A DNA stretch of 64,000 nucleotides from Actinacidiphila acididurans (lineage in GTDB: Bacteria; Actinomycetota; Actinomycetes; Streptomycetales; Streptomycetaceae): contig NZ_JADKYB010000018.1 in assembly GCF_016918855.1 (NCBI RefSeq), positions 1-64,000 on the forward strand. The letters are read 5' to 3'. Below, in pieces: positions 25,100 to 34,484 of the stretch. The notes below the pieces were generated by a model. It did no database searches, was not told the DNA's origin, and saw nothing but the letters and a program-made list of their open reading frames with translations. Both the position numbers and the translations under genes were made by a program. The first letter of the stretch is position 1; each line of letters begins with the position of its first letter.

Positions 25100-26458
25100 T
25101 TACTCCGTACGTACTCCCGGTGCGGGCGCCGCATTCGCGTCCTGCCCCTGCGTCTGCCACAGCCGGGAGAAGGCGAAACGGGCCGCCTCGACCTCGTGCC
25201 GCTGGTCGGCGTGGAGCACGCCGAGCGCGTAGGCGGTGGCCGGGGCGATCCGCGGGGTGCGGGCCGCGGAGGCCACCGCGGCGGCGGACTCGCTGGCCTC
25301 GCGGTGCCGCTGGAGCAGCGTCGCGGCATCGCCGAGCCGCTCGTCGGCGCGCGGCTCGGCGCCGGGCACCTCCGCGGCGTAGCGGGCCAGCCGCAGCAGG
25401 ATCCGTACCTGGTGCCAGGGCGCGTCCTGGAGGTCGGCGGTCAGTTCCGCGCCCAGGGCCGCCTGCACCGCCTCGGCGTTGTACGGCAGCGCCGCCCGGT
25501 GCAGCGGCAGCGCGTCGGCCGCGTCGCACAGCCGCTGGTACGCCTGCCCGGCCAGGGCCGGCAGCACCTCGTGGGCCGGCTGGGCGGCGCCGGGGGTCAG
25601 CGGCACCTCCGAGGCCAGCACCGCGATGGAGTCGGCCAGCCCGTGGAACCGAGAGGAGCCCATGGCCTGGAGGGTCGCGGAATGCGCCCGGGTGCGGGCC
25701 AGGGTGAGCTGCCGCTCCAGCAGGGCCGCGGCCCTCGCTGCGCCCAGCGCCAGTGGTGCGGCCCCGCCGCCCGCGGCGGCCACCTCGGCCGGCGGCCCGT
25801 CGGACGGCAGCGGCAGCGCCGCGCTGAGCACCGCCTCCGGGGTGCCCGCGGCCGACAGCCGGCGCAGCGCGTCCACCAGCCGGGCCAGCCGCGTCGCGTA
25901 CTGCGGCTCGCGTCCCAGCGTCGCCGACAGCCAGGCCAGCTCCGCCCGCAGCGGCTCGGCCCAGCCCGGGTCGGCCAGCGGCGCGTACGTGTGCAGGACC
26001 CCGGCGATCCGGCGGGCACTGCCGCGCAGCAGCGCGTCCGCCTCGGTCTCGCTCTCCCCGCGCAGGCTCAGGCCCCGCAGGAAGGCGGTGGCCTGCTGCT
26101 GGAGGTAGGCGGTGAACGCCCCTCCGGCGGAGATCGCGACCGTGCCGATCGTCCCGCCGTGGGCCGGACCGCCGCCCGGCGCCGCCTTGCCGCTGGCCAC
26201 TGTGTTGCTCCCCGTGGTTCCGGCCGCCGTGCGGTCGCGCGGCGGCGCACTGCTCGTCGTCACTGCCGTCGTCGTCACGTCTCTCGTGACTGCCGCGGCG
26301 GCGGTGGCACCGCGGGCCCGGCCGCGCCGGGCCGGTGCCGGGGCCGGCGGCGGGCTGGCGCCGCCCGCGGTGCCGCCGCCCACCGCGTGGTGGTGCGCGG
26401 CGGCGGTCGTCTGCTCAGGGAGCTGCTGCGCCTGCTCAGGTAGCTGCTGATGGGCCAC
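25100..26458 (-). CDS. CHAD-domain protein (polyphosphate-associated)
   Basis: Protein of 452 aa. An Ala/Thr/Gln-rich low-complexity N-terminus (about 105 residues) precedes a CHAD helical domain with regularly placed His and Arg. These include the RRIAGVLHTYAPL helix and KxxH-like positions such as FHGLADSIAVL and RLARYAAE. CHAD domains bind polyphosphate granules. The gene starts inside ppk (23-bp overlap), so translation is coupled to the polyphosphate kinase, supporting a role in polyphosphate storage or targeting. Confidence 0.88.
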   Translation of the reverse strand: MAHQQLPEQAQQLPEQTTAAAHHHAVGGGTAGGASPPPAPAPARRGRARGATAAAAVTRDVTTTAVTTSSAPPRDRTAAGTTGSNTVASGKAAPGGGPAHGGTIGTVAISAGGAFTAYLQQQATAFLRGLSLRGESETEADALLRGSARRIAGVLHTYAPLADPGWAEPLRAELAWLSATLGREPQYATRLARLVDALRRLSAAGTPEAVLSAALPLPSDGPPAEVAAAGGGAAPLALGAARAAALLERQLTLARTRAHSATLQAMGSSRFHGLADSIAVLASEVPLTPGAAQPAHEVLPALAGQAYQRLCDAADALPLHRAALPYNAEAVQAALGAELTADLQDAPWHQVRILLRLARYAAEVPGAEPRADERLGDAATLLQRHREASESAAAVASAARTPRIAPATAYALGVLHADQRHEVEAARFAFSRLWQTQGQDANAAPAPGVRTE

Positions 26459-28658
26459 GCCGGCGCCTCCGGGCGTCGATGAGCATCTCCTGGACGTTGA
26501 CCAGCGGCCGGCCGTCGGGGTCGGTGCTGTGCCGGGTCCAGTTCCCGTCCGCCGCCAGGTGCCAGGAGGACGTGGTGTCCGCCATCCCGGTCTCCAGCAG
26601 GCGGTTCAAGGTGGCGCGGTGAGCCGGGTCGGCGACCCGGACCAGCGCCTCGATGCGGCGGTCGAGGTTGCGGTGCATCATGTCGGCGCTGCCCAGCCAC
26701 ACCTCGGGCTCGCCGCCATTGGCGAAGACGAACACCCGGGAGTGTTCGAGGAACCGGCCCAGCACGCTGCGGACCCGGATGTTCTCCGACAGGCCGGGCA
26801 CGCCGGGGCGTACCGCGCAGATCCCGCGTACCCAGATGTCCACCGGCACGCCCGCCTGCGATGCCCGGTAAAGGGCGTCCACGAGGGCCTCGTCGACGAT
26901 CGAGTTCAGCTTCATCCGCACGTACGCCGGACGGCCCGCGCGGTGGTGCTCGACCTCCGCCATGATCCGCCGGATCAGCCCCTCGCGCAGGCTGCGCGGT
27001 GCCACCAGCAGCCGGCTGTACGACTCGCGGCGCGAGTACCCGGACAGCCGGTTGAACAGGTGCGACAGGTCCGCGCCGACCTGCTGGTCGGCGGTGAGCA
27101 GGCCCAGGTCCTCGTACAGCCGGGCGGTCTTGGGGTGATAGTTGCCGGTGCCGACGTGGCTGTAGCGGCGCAGCACCTCGCCCTCCTGGCGCACCACCAG
27201 CGACAGCTTGCAGTGCGTCTTCAGGCCGACCAGGCCGTACACCACGTGGCAGCCGGCCTCCTCGAGCTTGCGGGCCCACTTGATGTTGGCCTGCTCGTCG
27301 AAGCGCGCCTTGATCTCGACCAGGACCAGCACCTGCTTGCCCGCCTCGGCCGCGTCGATCAGCGCGTCCACGATCGGCGAGTCGCCGGAGGTGCGGTACA
27401 GGGTCTGCTTGATGGCCAGCACGGCCGGGTCGGCGGCGGCCTGGTCCAGGAAGGCCTGCACGGAGGTGGAGAAGGAGTCGTACGGGTGGTGCAGCAGCAC
27501 GTCCTGCTCGCGCAGCGCCGCGAAGATGTCCGGCGGCGAGGCGGACTCCACCTCGGCCAGGTCGCGGTGGGTGCCGGCGATGAACTTGGCGTACTTCAGC
27601 TCCGGCCGGTCCAGCTGGGCGATCGCGAACAGGCCGGTCAGGTCCAGCGGCCCGGGCAGCGGGTAGACCTCGGTGTGCTTCATCTTCAGCTCGTGGACGA
27701 GCAGGTCCAGCACGCGCGGCGCGATGGACTCCTCGACCTCCAGCCGCACCGGCGGGCCGAAGCGGCGCCGCATGAGCTCCTTCTCCAGCGCCTGGAGCAG
27801 GTTCTCCGCGTCGTCCTCCTCGACCTCCAGGTCCTCGTTGCGGGTGACCCGGAACATGTGGTGGTCGATGACCTCCATGCCGGGAAACAGGTCGTCCAGG
27901 TGCGCCGCTATCACGTCCTCCAGCGGCACGTACCGCTGCGGGCCGGCCTCCAGGAAGCGGGACAGGATCGGCGGCACCTTCACCCGGGCGAAGTGCTGGT
28001 GCCCGGAGACGGGGTTGCGCACCACCACGGCCAGGTTCAGCGAGAGCCCGGAGATGTACGGGAAGGGGTGCGCGGGGTCGACCGCCAACGGGGTGAGGAC
28101 CGGGAAGATCTGCTGTCGGAACAGGATCGCCAGCCGCTCCTGCTCCTGCCGGGTGAGTTCACCCCACCGGATGACGTGGATGCCCTCGTCGGCGAGCTGC
28201 GGGGCGACGTCGTTCTGGAAGCAGGCGGCATGGCGCGCCATGAGCTCGCGGGACCTGGTCAGTATCAGGTCCAGTACTTCCTTCGGCTGCAGCCCCGAGG
28301 CCGACCGGGTGGCCACCCCGGTGGCCATGCGGCGCTTGAGGCCGGCCACCCTGACCATGAAGAACTCGTCCAGGTTGCTGGCGAAGATGGCCAGGAACTT
28401 CGCCCGCTCCAGCAGCGGCGTGGCCGGGTCCTCGGCCAGCTCCAGCACCCGCTCGTTGAACGCCAGCCAGCTGCGCTCACGGTCCAGGAAGCGGCCGGGC
28501 GGCAGCTCCTCCCCGAATTCCTCGCCCGCTCCGCTCAGGTCCGGCAGCTCCGGCTCCGGCGGGCTGACCAGGCGCGGCCGGAAAACGCCGTCGGCCGCCC
28601 CCTCCGGCTCCCCCGACAGGGGCTGGGCGGGGACACTCGGGTGATTCGTCTGGGCCAT
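26436..28658 (-). CDS. ppk: Polyphosphate kinase 1
   Basis: Protein of 740 aa, slightly longer than E. coli Ppk because of an acidic N-terminal extension. The N-domain motif is RSWLAFNERVLELAEDPATPLLERAKFL. The catalytic histidine that is phosphorylated lies in SHVGTGNYHPKTARLYEDLGL. Conserved active-site segments are VEIKARFDEQANIKWA, IWVRGICAVRPGVPGLSENI and HSRVFVFANGGEPEVWLGSADMMHRNLDRR. It makes polyphosphate from ATP reversibly. ATG 28658 is chosen with GAGGAGG upstream; an in-frame ATG at 28808 gives a Pro-rich extension. It heads the ppk-CHAD-NUDIX operon. Confidence 0.96.
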   Translation of the reverse strand: MAQTNHPSVPAQPLSGEPEGAADGVFRPRLVSPPEPELPDLSGAGEEFGEELPPGRFLDRERSWLAFNERVLELAEDPATPLLERAKFLAIFASNLDEFFMVRVAGLKRRMATGVATRSASGLQPKEVLDLILTRSRELMARHAACFQNDVAPQLADEGIHVIRWGELTRQEQERLAILFRQQIFPVLTPLAVDPAHPFPYISGLSLNLAVVVRNPVSGHQHFARVKVPPILSRFLEAGPQRYVPLEDVIAAHLDDLFPGMEVIDHHMFRVTRNEDLEVEEDDAENLLQALEKELMRRRFGPPVRLEVEESIAPRVLDLLVHELKMKHTEVYPLPGPLDLTGLFAIAQLDRPELKYAKFIAGTHRDLAEVESASPPDIFAALREQDVLLHHPYDSFSTSVQAFLDQAAADPAVLAIKQTLYRTSGDSPIVDALIDAAEAGKQVLVLVEIKARFDEQANIKWARKLEEAGCHVVYGLVGLKTHCKLSLVVRQEGEVLRRYSHVGTGNYHPKTARLYEDLGLLTADQQVGADLSHLFNRLSGYSRRESYSRLLVAPRSLREGLIRRIMAEVEHHRAGRPAYVRMKLNSIVDEALVDALYRASQAGVPVDIWVRGICAVRPGVPGLSENIRVRSVLGRFLEHSRVFVFANGGEPEVWLGSADMMHRNLDRRIEALVRVADPAHRATLNRLLETGMADTTSSWHLAADGNWTRHSTDPDGRPLVNVQEMLIDARRRRRGPSAAT

Positions 28659-29057
28659 GGTGTGCGAGCCCTCCTCAGGTTCCGGCACGTGGTACGCGCG
28701 GCCGGCGGCCTTGCCGAGGTGGCCATCAGCCGTCACTCCATTGTCCCGGGTGCCGGTGACTTTCGGCAGGTCGGGCGGGGGAGAGGGGGGTGGGGCAGCG
28801 GGCTGCATCCTGCGATGCTCGCAAGGGCGGTTGAATCGCCGGTAACGAGCGCATGGCCGTAAGGCAAGCGAGACACTTCCGGAGTACGTCGCCGCACGCC
28901 TGCGGACTGCCGCCCGGCGAGAGGTGCTTTCCGGTCGGGCCAGGGCAGTTGAGGTTCGCGGACCGCGCCCGCGAGCGGGCTCCGAGGCCGCGACCCCGCG
29001 CCCTGCCGGGCCGCCGCCCTGCCGGGCGCCGGGCGGCGGTCCGGCCCGGCCCCACGG
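28659..29057. other. Intergenic region upstream of ppk
   Basis: Nearly 400 bp between mshD and ppk, both on the minus strand, with no gene-like frame. GTTACC and TTCAACC on the minus strand near 28829-28847 are a weak PHO-box resemblance with imperfect spacing. They are not strong enough to call. Confidence 0.4.
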
Positions 29058-30014
29058 CTAGTTCTCGGTGCGGTACATCAGGTCCGTCTCGTGGAGGGTG
29101 AAGCCGAGGCGTTCGTAGACGGCGACGGCGGGCGCGTTGTCGGCGTCGACGTAGAGCATCGCGGTGCGCAGCGCCCGGTCGCGGGCCAAGTGGCGCAGGC
29201 CGATCGTGGTGAGGGCGCGGCCCAGGCCCCCGCCCTGTTCGCCGGGGGCGACACCCAGGACGTAGACCTCGCCCAGGCCCTCCTCGGCGTGCACCTTGGT
29301 CCAGTGGAAGCCGGTCAGTACCTCGCCGCGGAAGGCCAGGAAGAAGCCGGCCGGGTCGAACCAGGGCTCGGCCATCCGGTCGTCCAGGTCACGCTGGGTG
29401 AGGCCGCCCTGCTCGGGGTGGTGGGCGAAGGCGGCGGAGTTCACCCGGAGCCAGGCCGCGTCGTCCCGGCCGGGCACGAAGGCACGGACGGTGACGCCGG
29501 CCGGCAGCACCGGCTCGGGCAGGCCGTCGTCGGCCGGGTCCAGCGGGCGGCGCATCTGCCACAGCTCGCGGAAGAGCTTCAGGCCGAGCTGGAGGGCCAG
29601 GTGCCGGGCGGCAGGGTGGCCGCCGTGCGCCCACACCCGCAGCCGCTTGCCGGTCTCGCCGAGCAGCCGGTGGCCGAGCGCCCGGCCGTGCCCGTGCGAG
29701 CGGTGCCGCGGGTGCACCAGGAACTCCGCGACCGGCGCCTCCACCGGGTCGCTCCCGTCGATCTGCGCGTACCCGGCCAGCACCTCGCCCTCGGCCTCGC
29801 CCTCGTCCCCGGCGGGGCCGTCCGCGTCCGCGCCGGGCGCCCACAGCAGCAGGTGCACGATGCCCTCGCGGGACCCGCGCCGCACGTGCAGTCTGCCCTG
29901 CTCCGACACGGCGGGCTGGCCGTCCTCGGCCGCCGCGGCGGCGATCAGCCCGAGCACCGCGTCGGCGGTGGCCTGGTCCAGTTCCGTCAGAGCCTCGATG
30001 CGCCGGTCGCTCAT
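29058..30014 (-). CDS. mshD: Mycothiol synthase MshD
   Basis: Protein of 318 aa with two tandem GNAT domains, the hallmark of MshD. The N-terminal domain contains FLVHPRHRSHGHGRALGHRLL. The C-terminal active domain contains FDPAGFFLAFRGEVLTGFHWTKVH, LGEVYVLGVAPGEQGGGLGRALT and MLYVDADNAPAVAVYERLGF. It acetylates Cys-GlcN-Ins with acetyl-CoA, the last step of mycothiol synthesis. The start at 30014 overlaps the stop of the upstream MFS gene by ATGA. No other mycothiol gene is in the window. Confidence 0.94.
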   Translation of the reverse strand: MSDRRIEALTELDQATADAVLGLIAAAAAEDGQPAVSEQGRLHVRRGSREGIVHLLLWAPGADADGPAGDEGEAEGEVLAGYAQIDGSDPVEAPVAEFLVHPRHRSHGHGRALGHRLLGETGKRLRVWAHGGHPAARHLALQLGLKLFRELWQMRRPLDPADDGLPEPVLPAGVTVRAFVPGRDDAAWLRVNSAAFAHHPEQGGLTQRDLDDRMAEPWFDPAGFFLAFRGEVLTGFHWTKVHAEEGLGEVYVLGVAPGEQGGGLGRALTTIGLRHLARDRALRTAMLYVDADNAPAVAVYERLGFTLHETDLMYRTEN

Positions 30015-31285
30015 GCGGAGATCGTACGGCGGCCGGGTCCCGTGACCTGCGAGGCATCCGCCTCCTGCCCGTCGTGCCCCGCTTGGCCCGGCTGAGCTTC
30101 GTGCTCGCCGTCCGCGATGTCCTTCGCCCCGCCGGGCCCGGCGGCCACCGGGACGATCGTGGCCGACAGGGCCGCGACTGCGGCGGCCAGGACGAAGGCC
30201 GGCCAGTAACCGGTGGCCGAGATCAGTACGGCCGCGGCCGGCGGCACCAGGGCCGCGGTCAGGTTCTGCCCGGTGTTGTGCAGCCCGAGGGCTCGGCCGG
30301 ACCAGGCGCTGCCGGCGATCTCGGCGGTGGAGGTGAAGGACAGCCCGTTGGTGCTGGCGGTGATCGCGATGGCGACGACCAGCAGGACCGGGGTGAGTGG
30401 GGAGGGGAAGGCGGTGGCGAGCGCGGTCCCGGCGACCACGGCGGCGGTGGCCACGGCGAGCTGCCGCATCTCCCGCAGCCGGCTGCCGGTACGGTCCGAC
30501 CAGCGCCCGACCAGCACCCGGCCGACCGCGCCCAGCGCCTGGGCCAGTGCGATGAGCTGCCCGGCGTGCACCGGTGACCAGCCGCACACGTCCGTCAGCA
30601 GCACCAGCGCGAACGCGCCCGCGGTGAACTGCGGCACCACCAGCAGGGCCGCCGAGCCGTGCAGGCGCGGCAGGGTGCGCGAGCCGCGGTACGGGTTGGC
30701 CGCCGGGCCGGCCGCGGCCCGCTCCGGGCGCGCCGGGTTCGCGGCGAACACCGCGATCAGTACGGTCATCACGCCGGTGATCGCGGCGAGGAATCCCAGG
30801 GCGCCGCCCAGCCCGTGCGCCGTGGCCAGCGGCGGCATCGCCAGCGCGGCCACCCCCATGCCCAGCGGGGTCGCGGTCTGCCGGATGCCCATGGCCAGCC
30901 CGCGCTGGCGCCGTCCGAACCAGCCCATCACCAGCCGCCCACTCGCGGAGTACACCGAGGCCCCGGCCGCCCCCGCGACCGCCAGCAGCGCGCCGAGCGG
31001 CACCATGCCGTGCGCCCCTGCGGCCGCCCCGGCCAGCGCGAGGGTCGCCACCCCGAGCCCGCAGGCGATCACCACCCGCTCCCCGAACCGGTCGGCGGCG
31101 GCCCCCCACGCGTACAGCGCGAGCACCAGCCCGGCCGTCGGGCACGCCACCAGCACCCCCACCTGCGTGAGCGTCAGCCCCTGCCGGTGCCGCAACTCGT
31201 CGGCCAGATACGGCACTCCGTACACGAACGCACAGGCCGCGGTCTGCGCCGCGGTCCCCAGAGCCAGCATCAGCCACCGGCGCAC
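30011..31285 (-). CDS. MFS transporter
   Basis: Protein of 424 aa with about twelve membrane segments. The loop 2-3 motif is GAAADRFGERVV and its half-repeat GRWSDRTGSRLREM is in the second half. It has a hydrophilic C-terminal tail of about 35 residues. The substrate is unknown. GTG 31285 is chosen because GAGGAGGTGGGACC precedes it; an upstream in-frame start exists at 31330. Four-base overlap with mshD suggests one operon, although a functional link with mycothiol is unproved. Confidence 0.85.
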   Translation of the reverse strand: MRRWLMLALGTAAQTAACAFVYGVPYLADELRHRQGLTLTQVGVLVACPTAGLVLALYAWGAAADRFGERVVIACGLGVATLALAGAAAGAHGMVPLGALLAVAGAAGASVYSASGRLVMGWFGRRQRGLAMGIRQTATPLGMGVAALAMPPLATAHGLGGALGFLAAITGVMTVLIAVFAANPARPERAAAGPAANPYRGSRTLPRLHGSAALLVVPQFTAGAFALVLLTDVCGWSPVHAGQLIALAQALGAVGRVLVGRWSDRTGSRLREMRQLAVATAAVVAGTALATAFPSPLTPVLLVVAIAITASTNGLSFTSTAEIAGSAWSGRALGLHNTGQNLTAALVPPAAAVLISATGYWPAFVLAAAVAALSATIVPVAAGPGGAKDIADGEHEAQPGQAGHDGQEADASQVTGPGRRTISA

Positions 31286-31443
31286 GGTCCCACCTCCTCG
31301 ACGGAGTCCTCCACGGACGGTGCTCACCACTATGCGCCGGGGTCCGATTTTCGAGACAGTTCATTCCATATGGTGGACGCGTGATGGGTGTCATCCGGCC
31401 ACCCGGAGCCGAGGAGGCGCAGGGAAAGGCGTTCGTCCCGGGA

Positions 31444-32136
31444 TCAGGGAGTCAGCGTGCCGTCGATGTCGAGGCAGTGGATCTCATGCGCGTCGCAGAT
31501 CAGGGGTTGCTCCCTCCCCATATCGGCCGCGATGCTCCACGCCAGGAACGTGACCGGGCGGTCGAATTCCAGGGCGGCACGTGCCTGGTGCAGGTCGATC
31601 CGGTGGTGGGGGTCCCCGACCAGGCGGAAGGGGCCGGGATGGCCCACGACGGCCACGGCCACCCAGAACGGGGGCTTGGTGCCGCGCGGGCGGGGAGAGA
31701 AATTGTCAACGGTGCTCAGCGGATAGAGCGCGTGTACCGACGACCCCGCGGAGAGACGGTACGTGCCGCAGAGCACCTCCTTGAGCGCCTTGCGGTAGTA
31801 GCCCAGGCAGTAGTGGTCACCGGAGATCCACCCCGCCTCGCCGCCGTCCCCGGGCACCCGGTGGATCACCACCATGGCGTCCTGCCGCGGCTGCGGACTC
31901 CCGCCGGGAGGGGGCATGTCGCGGATCAGCGAGACCAACTCCCCGTCCCCAGGCCCGAGTCGGCCCTGCGCCTCCACCGCGTGCCCTGGCCCGGCGACAA
32001 AGGGCGCCGTCGGCTTCGGCCGAGGGGAGCGGCTGTGCGCAGCAGTTGACTCCCCGTGCTCGCCGCTCTGCACAGCTGCGGTCGACAGCGCCAACAACCC
32101 CATACCGCACACCGTCGCGACCAACGCTCTCCTCAT
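31444..32136 (-). CDS. Secreted protein of unknown function
   Basis: Protein of 230 aa with a Sec-type signal peptide (MRRALVATVCGMGLLALSTAAVQSG), a Ser/Pro/Arg-rich linker and a domain of about 170 residues. The domain has three Cys in its second half (DHYCLGYYRKALKEVLCGTY, LICDAHEIHCLDIDG). No family is recognised. The end HCLDIDGTLTP superficially resembles the HAD DxDGT motif, but the rest of a HAD fold is absent and the motif is at the very C-terminus. It is separate from its neighbours. Confidence 0.7.
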   Translation of the reverse strand: MRRALVATVCGMGLLALSTAAVQSGEHGESTAAHSRSPRPKPTAPFVAGPGHAVEAQGRLGPGDGELVSLIRDMPPPGGSPQPRQDAMVVIHRVPGDGGEAGWISGDHYCLGYYRKALKEVLCGTYRLSAGSSVHALYPLSTVDNFSPRPRGTKPPFWVAVAVVGHPGPFRLVGDPHHRIDLHQARAALEFDRPVTFLAWSIAADMGREQPLICDAHEIHCLDIDGTLTP

Positions 32137-32305
32137 CGAGCCGCCCCCCCAGGCCGAATCCCGTCATCCCCTCCATACGACCCACGCCCGTATCAAAAGG
32201 ATGCAGGCAAGGAATTTCGTTGCGTGAACGGGATATTCCGGGGCGGACGCGTCAGAGGGTGCCGACCGCCATGGGCAGGGACGGGTGGTTCAAGGTCGAC
32301 ACGCG

Positions 32306-32322
32306 GTAGTACCCTGTACTAC
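32306..32322. promoter_or_regulatory. Palindromic operator of the toxin-antitoxin operon
   Basis: GTAGTACCCTGTACTAC has perfect 7-bp arms and ends directly at the antitoxin ATG (32323). It contains TACCCT, a -10-like box ending 7 nt before the ATG. The transcript may therefore be leaderless, and antitoxin binding would cover the promoter. Confidence 0.75.
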
Positions 32323-32574
32323 ATGGAGACGACCGCCCGCGAGTTCAACCAGAACGCATCGAGAATCCTCGCCGCCGCAGAACGCGGTGAGCGCATCACC
32401 GTGACCAAGAACGGGCGGCCGGTCGCCGTGCTCGCTCCCGTGGGCGACCAGGACGTCCCCTTGTATCCGACCGACCCCATGGGTGAGGACGACGAGGCGC
32501 CCGTCTTCGACAGCGCTTCAGCCGTGGACTGGTCGGCCGGTCGGGCGGACTATCTGGAGGGGTTCGGCTCGTGA
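32323..32574 (+). CDS. Type II antitoxin, Phd/YefM family
   Basis: Protein of 83 aa. The N-terminal Phd/YefM DNA-binding fold is clear (TTAREFNQNASRILAAAERG then ERITVTKNGRPVAVLAP). The acidic, aromatic C-terminal tail (GEDDEAPVFDSASAVDWSAG) would occupy the toxin. The ATG at 32323 abuts a perfect palindrome likely to be its autorepression site. It overlaps the toxin start by 4 bp (GTGA). Confidence 0.92.
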   Translation: METTAREFNQNASRILAAAERGERITVTKNGRPVAVLAPVGDQDVPLYPTDPMGEDDEAPVFDSASAVDWSAGRADYLEGFGS

Positions 32575-32999
32575 CCGTGACCATCGCCGACACGTCCGGC
32601 CTGTACGCCTACTACGACCGGGGTGACGCCCAGCACGAAGCGTGCCGCAAAGCTGTGGCGGCCACCGCTCATCTGGTGGTGACACCGTTGGTGCTGGCGG
32701 AACTGGACTACCTGCTGAGCACTCGGATCGGCGCGGCGGCGGCGCAGGGAGCGCTGGCCCATGTTCGCGACCGTGTCGCCGTCCGGCGTTACGCGGTGCC
32801 CGAGGCCGAGCCGCATCTGTCGACGGCGCTGGTGACCATGCGGCGGTACCCGCAGATCGGCCTCACGGACACCATGAACGTCGTCATGGCTGCCGAGTAC
32901 CGTACGGACGCCATTCTGACGCTGGACCGCCGTCACTTCCGCATGGTGCGACCGCTGACCGGGCACACCGCCTTCCGCCTGCTCCCGGACGATCTGTGA
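32571..32999 (+). CDS. VapC-type PIN-domain toxin ribonuclease
   Basis: Protein of 142 aa. The PIN-domain acidic residues are visible: the first Asp in IADTSGLYAYYD, Glu in LVLAELDYLL, and Asp in GLTDTMNVVMAAEY with ILTLDRRHF at the end. PIN toxins are Mg-dependent RNases that cut tRNA or rRNA. The GTG start overlaps the antitoxin stop. A Phd-type antitoxin with a PIN toxin is a common mixed pair. Confidence 0.93.
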   Translation: MTVTIADTSGLYAYYDRGDAQHEACRKAVAATAHLVVTPLVLAELDYLLSTRIGAAAAQGALAHVRDRVAVRRYAVPEAEPHLSTALVTMRRYPQIGLTDTMNVVMAAEYRTDAILTLDRRHFRMVRPLTGHTAFRLLPDDL

Positions 33000-33050
33000 A
33001 CCCACCCACCTCCCCTCGGTGAAGCCGGCCCGGTCGTACTGTGCGGGTGA

Positions 33051-34484
33051 TCAGGCGCTCGGCTCTCCCGGGGGGGCCGTCGGGGCGCCGGGGAGGCGGA
33101 TGGTGGCCAGGGTGCCGCCGGCGGGGGCGGGGGCGAGGGAGACCTCGCCGCCGGACTGCTGGACGGTGCGGGCCACGATGGACAGGCCCAGGCCGCTGCC
33201 GGGGAGGCTGCGGGCCGAGGGGGAGCGCCAGAAGCGGTCGAAGACGTGGGGGAGTTCCTCGGCCGGGATGCCCGGGCCGTGGTCGCGTACGGTGAGCAGG
33301 CCGTCGCGCAGGCGTACCTCGATCTCGCCGCCGGGCGGGCTGAACTTCACCGCGTTGTCCAGCAGGTTCACGATCGCCCGCTCCAGCGCGGCCGCGTCCC
33401 CGCGCACGAACCAGGGGGCCAGCTCGGAGATGAGCTTCAGGTCCGGGCCGCGCAGCCGGGCCCGGTCCAGCGCGGTGGCCGTCACGTCGTGCAGCGGCAC
33501 CACAGTCAGGTTCGGGCCGGTGTCCGGGCGGGACAGCTCCTGGAGGTCCCCGATCAGCGCGGCCAGCTCCGTCATCTGCGCCTTCACCGACGCCAGCAGG
33601 GCCCGCCGGTCCTCCGGCGGCAGCGCCCGGCCGGTCGCCTCACTGCGCTCCAGCAGCTCGATGTTGGTGCGCAGCGAGGTGAGCGGGGTGCGCAGCTCGT
33701 GCCCGGCGTCCGCGATGAGCTGCTGCTGCCGGTCCCGGGAGGAGGCCAGCGCCGCGGTCATCGCGTTGAAGGACGCCCCCAGCCGGGCGATCTCGTCCTC
33801 GCCCTCCACCGGGATCCGCACGTTCAGGTCCTCGGTGCGCGCGATGTGCTCCACGGTCTGGGTCAGCGCGTCCACCGGCCGCAGCCCGGTCCGCGCGATC
33901 CACAGGCCCGCGCTGGCCGCGCCCACCACGCCCACGCCGGCCACCGCGAGCAGCACCCAGGCCAGGGTGGTCAGCGGGTCGGTCACGTCGCTGAGCGGAC
34001 GGGCCACCGACAGCGCCAGCGGCCGGCCGTCGAGCAGCTCGATGTTGGTGCTGGCCGTGTAGACGCGCAGGGTGTGCTGATGAGCGGCGTGCACGGTGTG
34101 GATCTCCGAGCGCGGCTGCTGCTGGGAGCCGGCGGCGATCGCCCGGTCGGTGGCGTTGACGGCGAAGGTGCCGCCGCCGGTGATCGGGCAGGCGATGCCG
34201 TCGGGGGTGACCAGCTGGGCCAGCACGTTGGACGGGTTGACGCCGAACTGGTTGGACTGGCCGACGATCTGGCTGGGCACGCAGCGCCCGAGGCCGCCCC
34301 TGGGCAGGTTGTCGTTCAGGGCGCGCAGCGCGACCTCCTGGCCTTGTCGCAGCGAGCCGTCCATCTGGGAGTTCAGCTCGTTGCGGGTGATCAGCCAGCA
34401 GGCCAGGGCGGCCAGGGCGACCGCGACCGCGACGGCCGCGGCCGTCAGGATCGTCAGCCGGGAGCGCAGGGGGAGCCGGTTCAC
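33051..34484 (-). CDS. Sensor histidine kinase (MprB-like)
   Basis: Protein of 477 aa. The first membrane segment is about residues 11-33, followed by an extracytoplasmic sensor of about 135 residues and a second segment (about 172-196). A HAMP domain comes next, then the dimerisation helix with phospho-acceptor His262 in DAGHELRTPLTSLRTN, and an ATPase domain with N box (NLLDNAVKFS), G1 (DHGPGIP) and G2 (GSGLGLSIV). Its architecture and place beside a PepD-like protease resemble MprB, the envelope-stress kinase of mycobacteria. It starts 4 bp into the regulator stop. Confidence 0.92.
   Translation of the reverse strand: MNRLPLRSRLTILTAAAVAVAVALAALACWLITRNELNSQMDGSLRQGQEVALRALNDNLPRGGLGRCVPSQIVGQSNQFGVNPSNVLAQLVTPDGIACPITGGGTFAVNATDRAIAAGSQQQPRSEIHTVHAAHQHTLRVYTASTNIELLDGRPLALSVARPLSDVTDPLTTLAWVLLAVAGVGVVGAASAGLWIARTGLRPVDALTQTVEHIARTEDLNVRIPVEGEDEIARLGASFNAMTAALASSRDRQQQLIADAGHELRTPLTSLRTNIELLERSEATGRALPPEDRRALLASVKAQMTELAALIGDLQELSRPDTGPNLTVVPLHDVTATALDRARLRGPDLKLISELAPWFVRGDAAALERAIVNLLDNAVKFSPPGGEIEVRLRDGLLTVRDHGPGIPAEELPHVFDRFWRSPSARSLPGSGLGLSIVARTVQQSGGEVSLAPAPAGGTLATIRLPGAPTAPPGEPSA

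Noticed and set aside
28829..28847. Possible PHO box upstream of ppk
   Set aside because: GTTACC and TTCAACC units are imperfect and their spacing does not fit 11 bp, unlike the clear pstS box.
28853..29101. Plus-strand open frame in the ppk-mshD gap
   Set aside because: No ribosome site, Arg/Pro-rich, overlaps the mshD end, no domain.
31444..31480. HAD motif DIDGT at the end of the secreted protein
   Set aside because: Located in the last residues with no following HAD fold; coincidental.
32099..32136. Second precursor-like peptide in the secreted-protein start
   Set aside because: It is simply the signal peptide of the 230-residue secreted protein.
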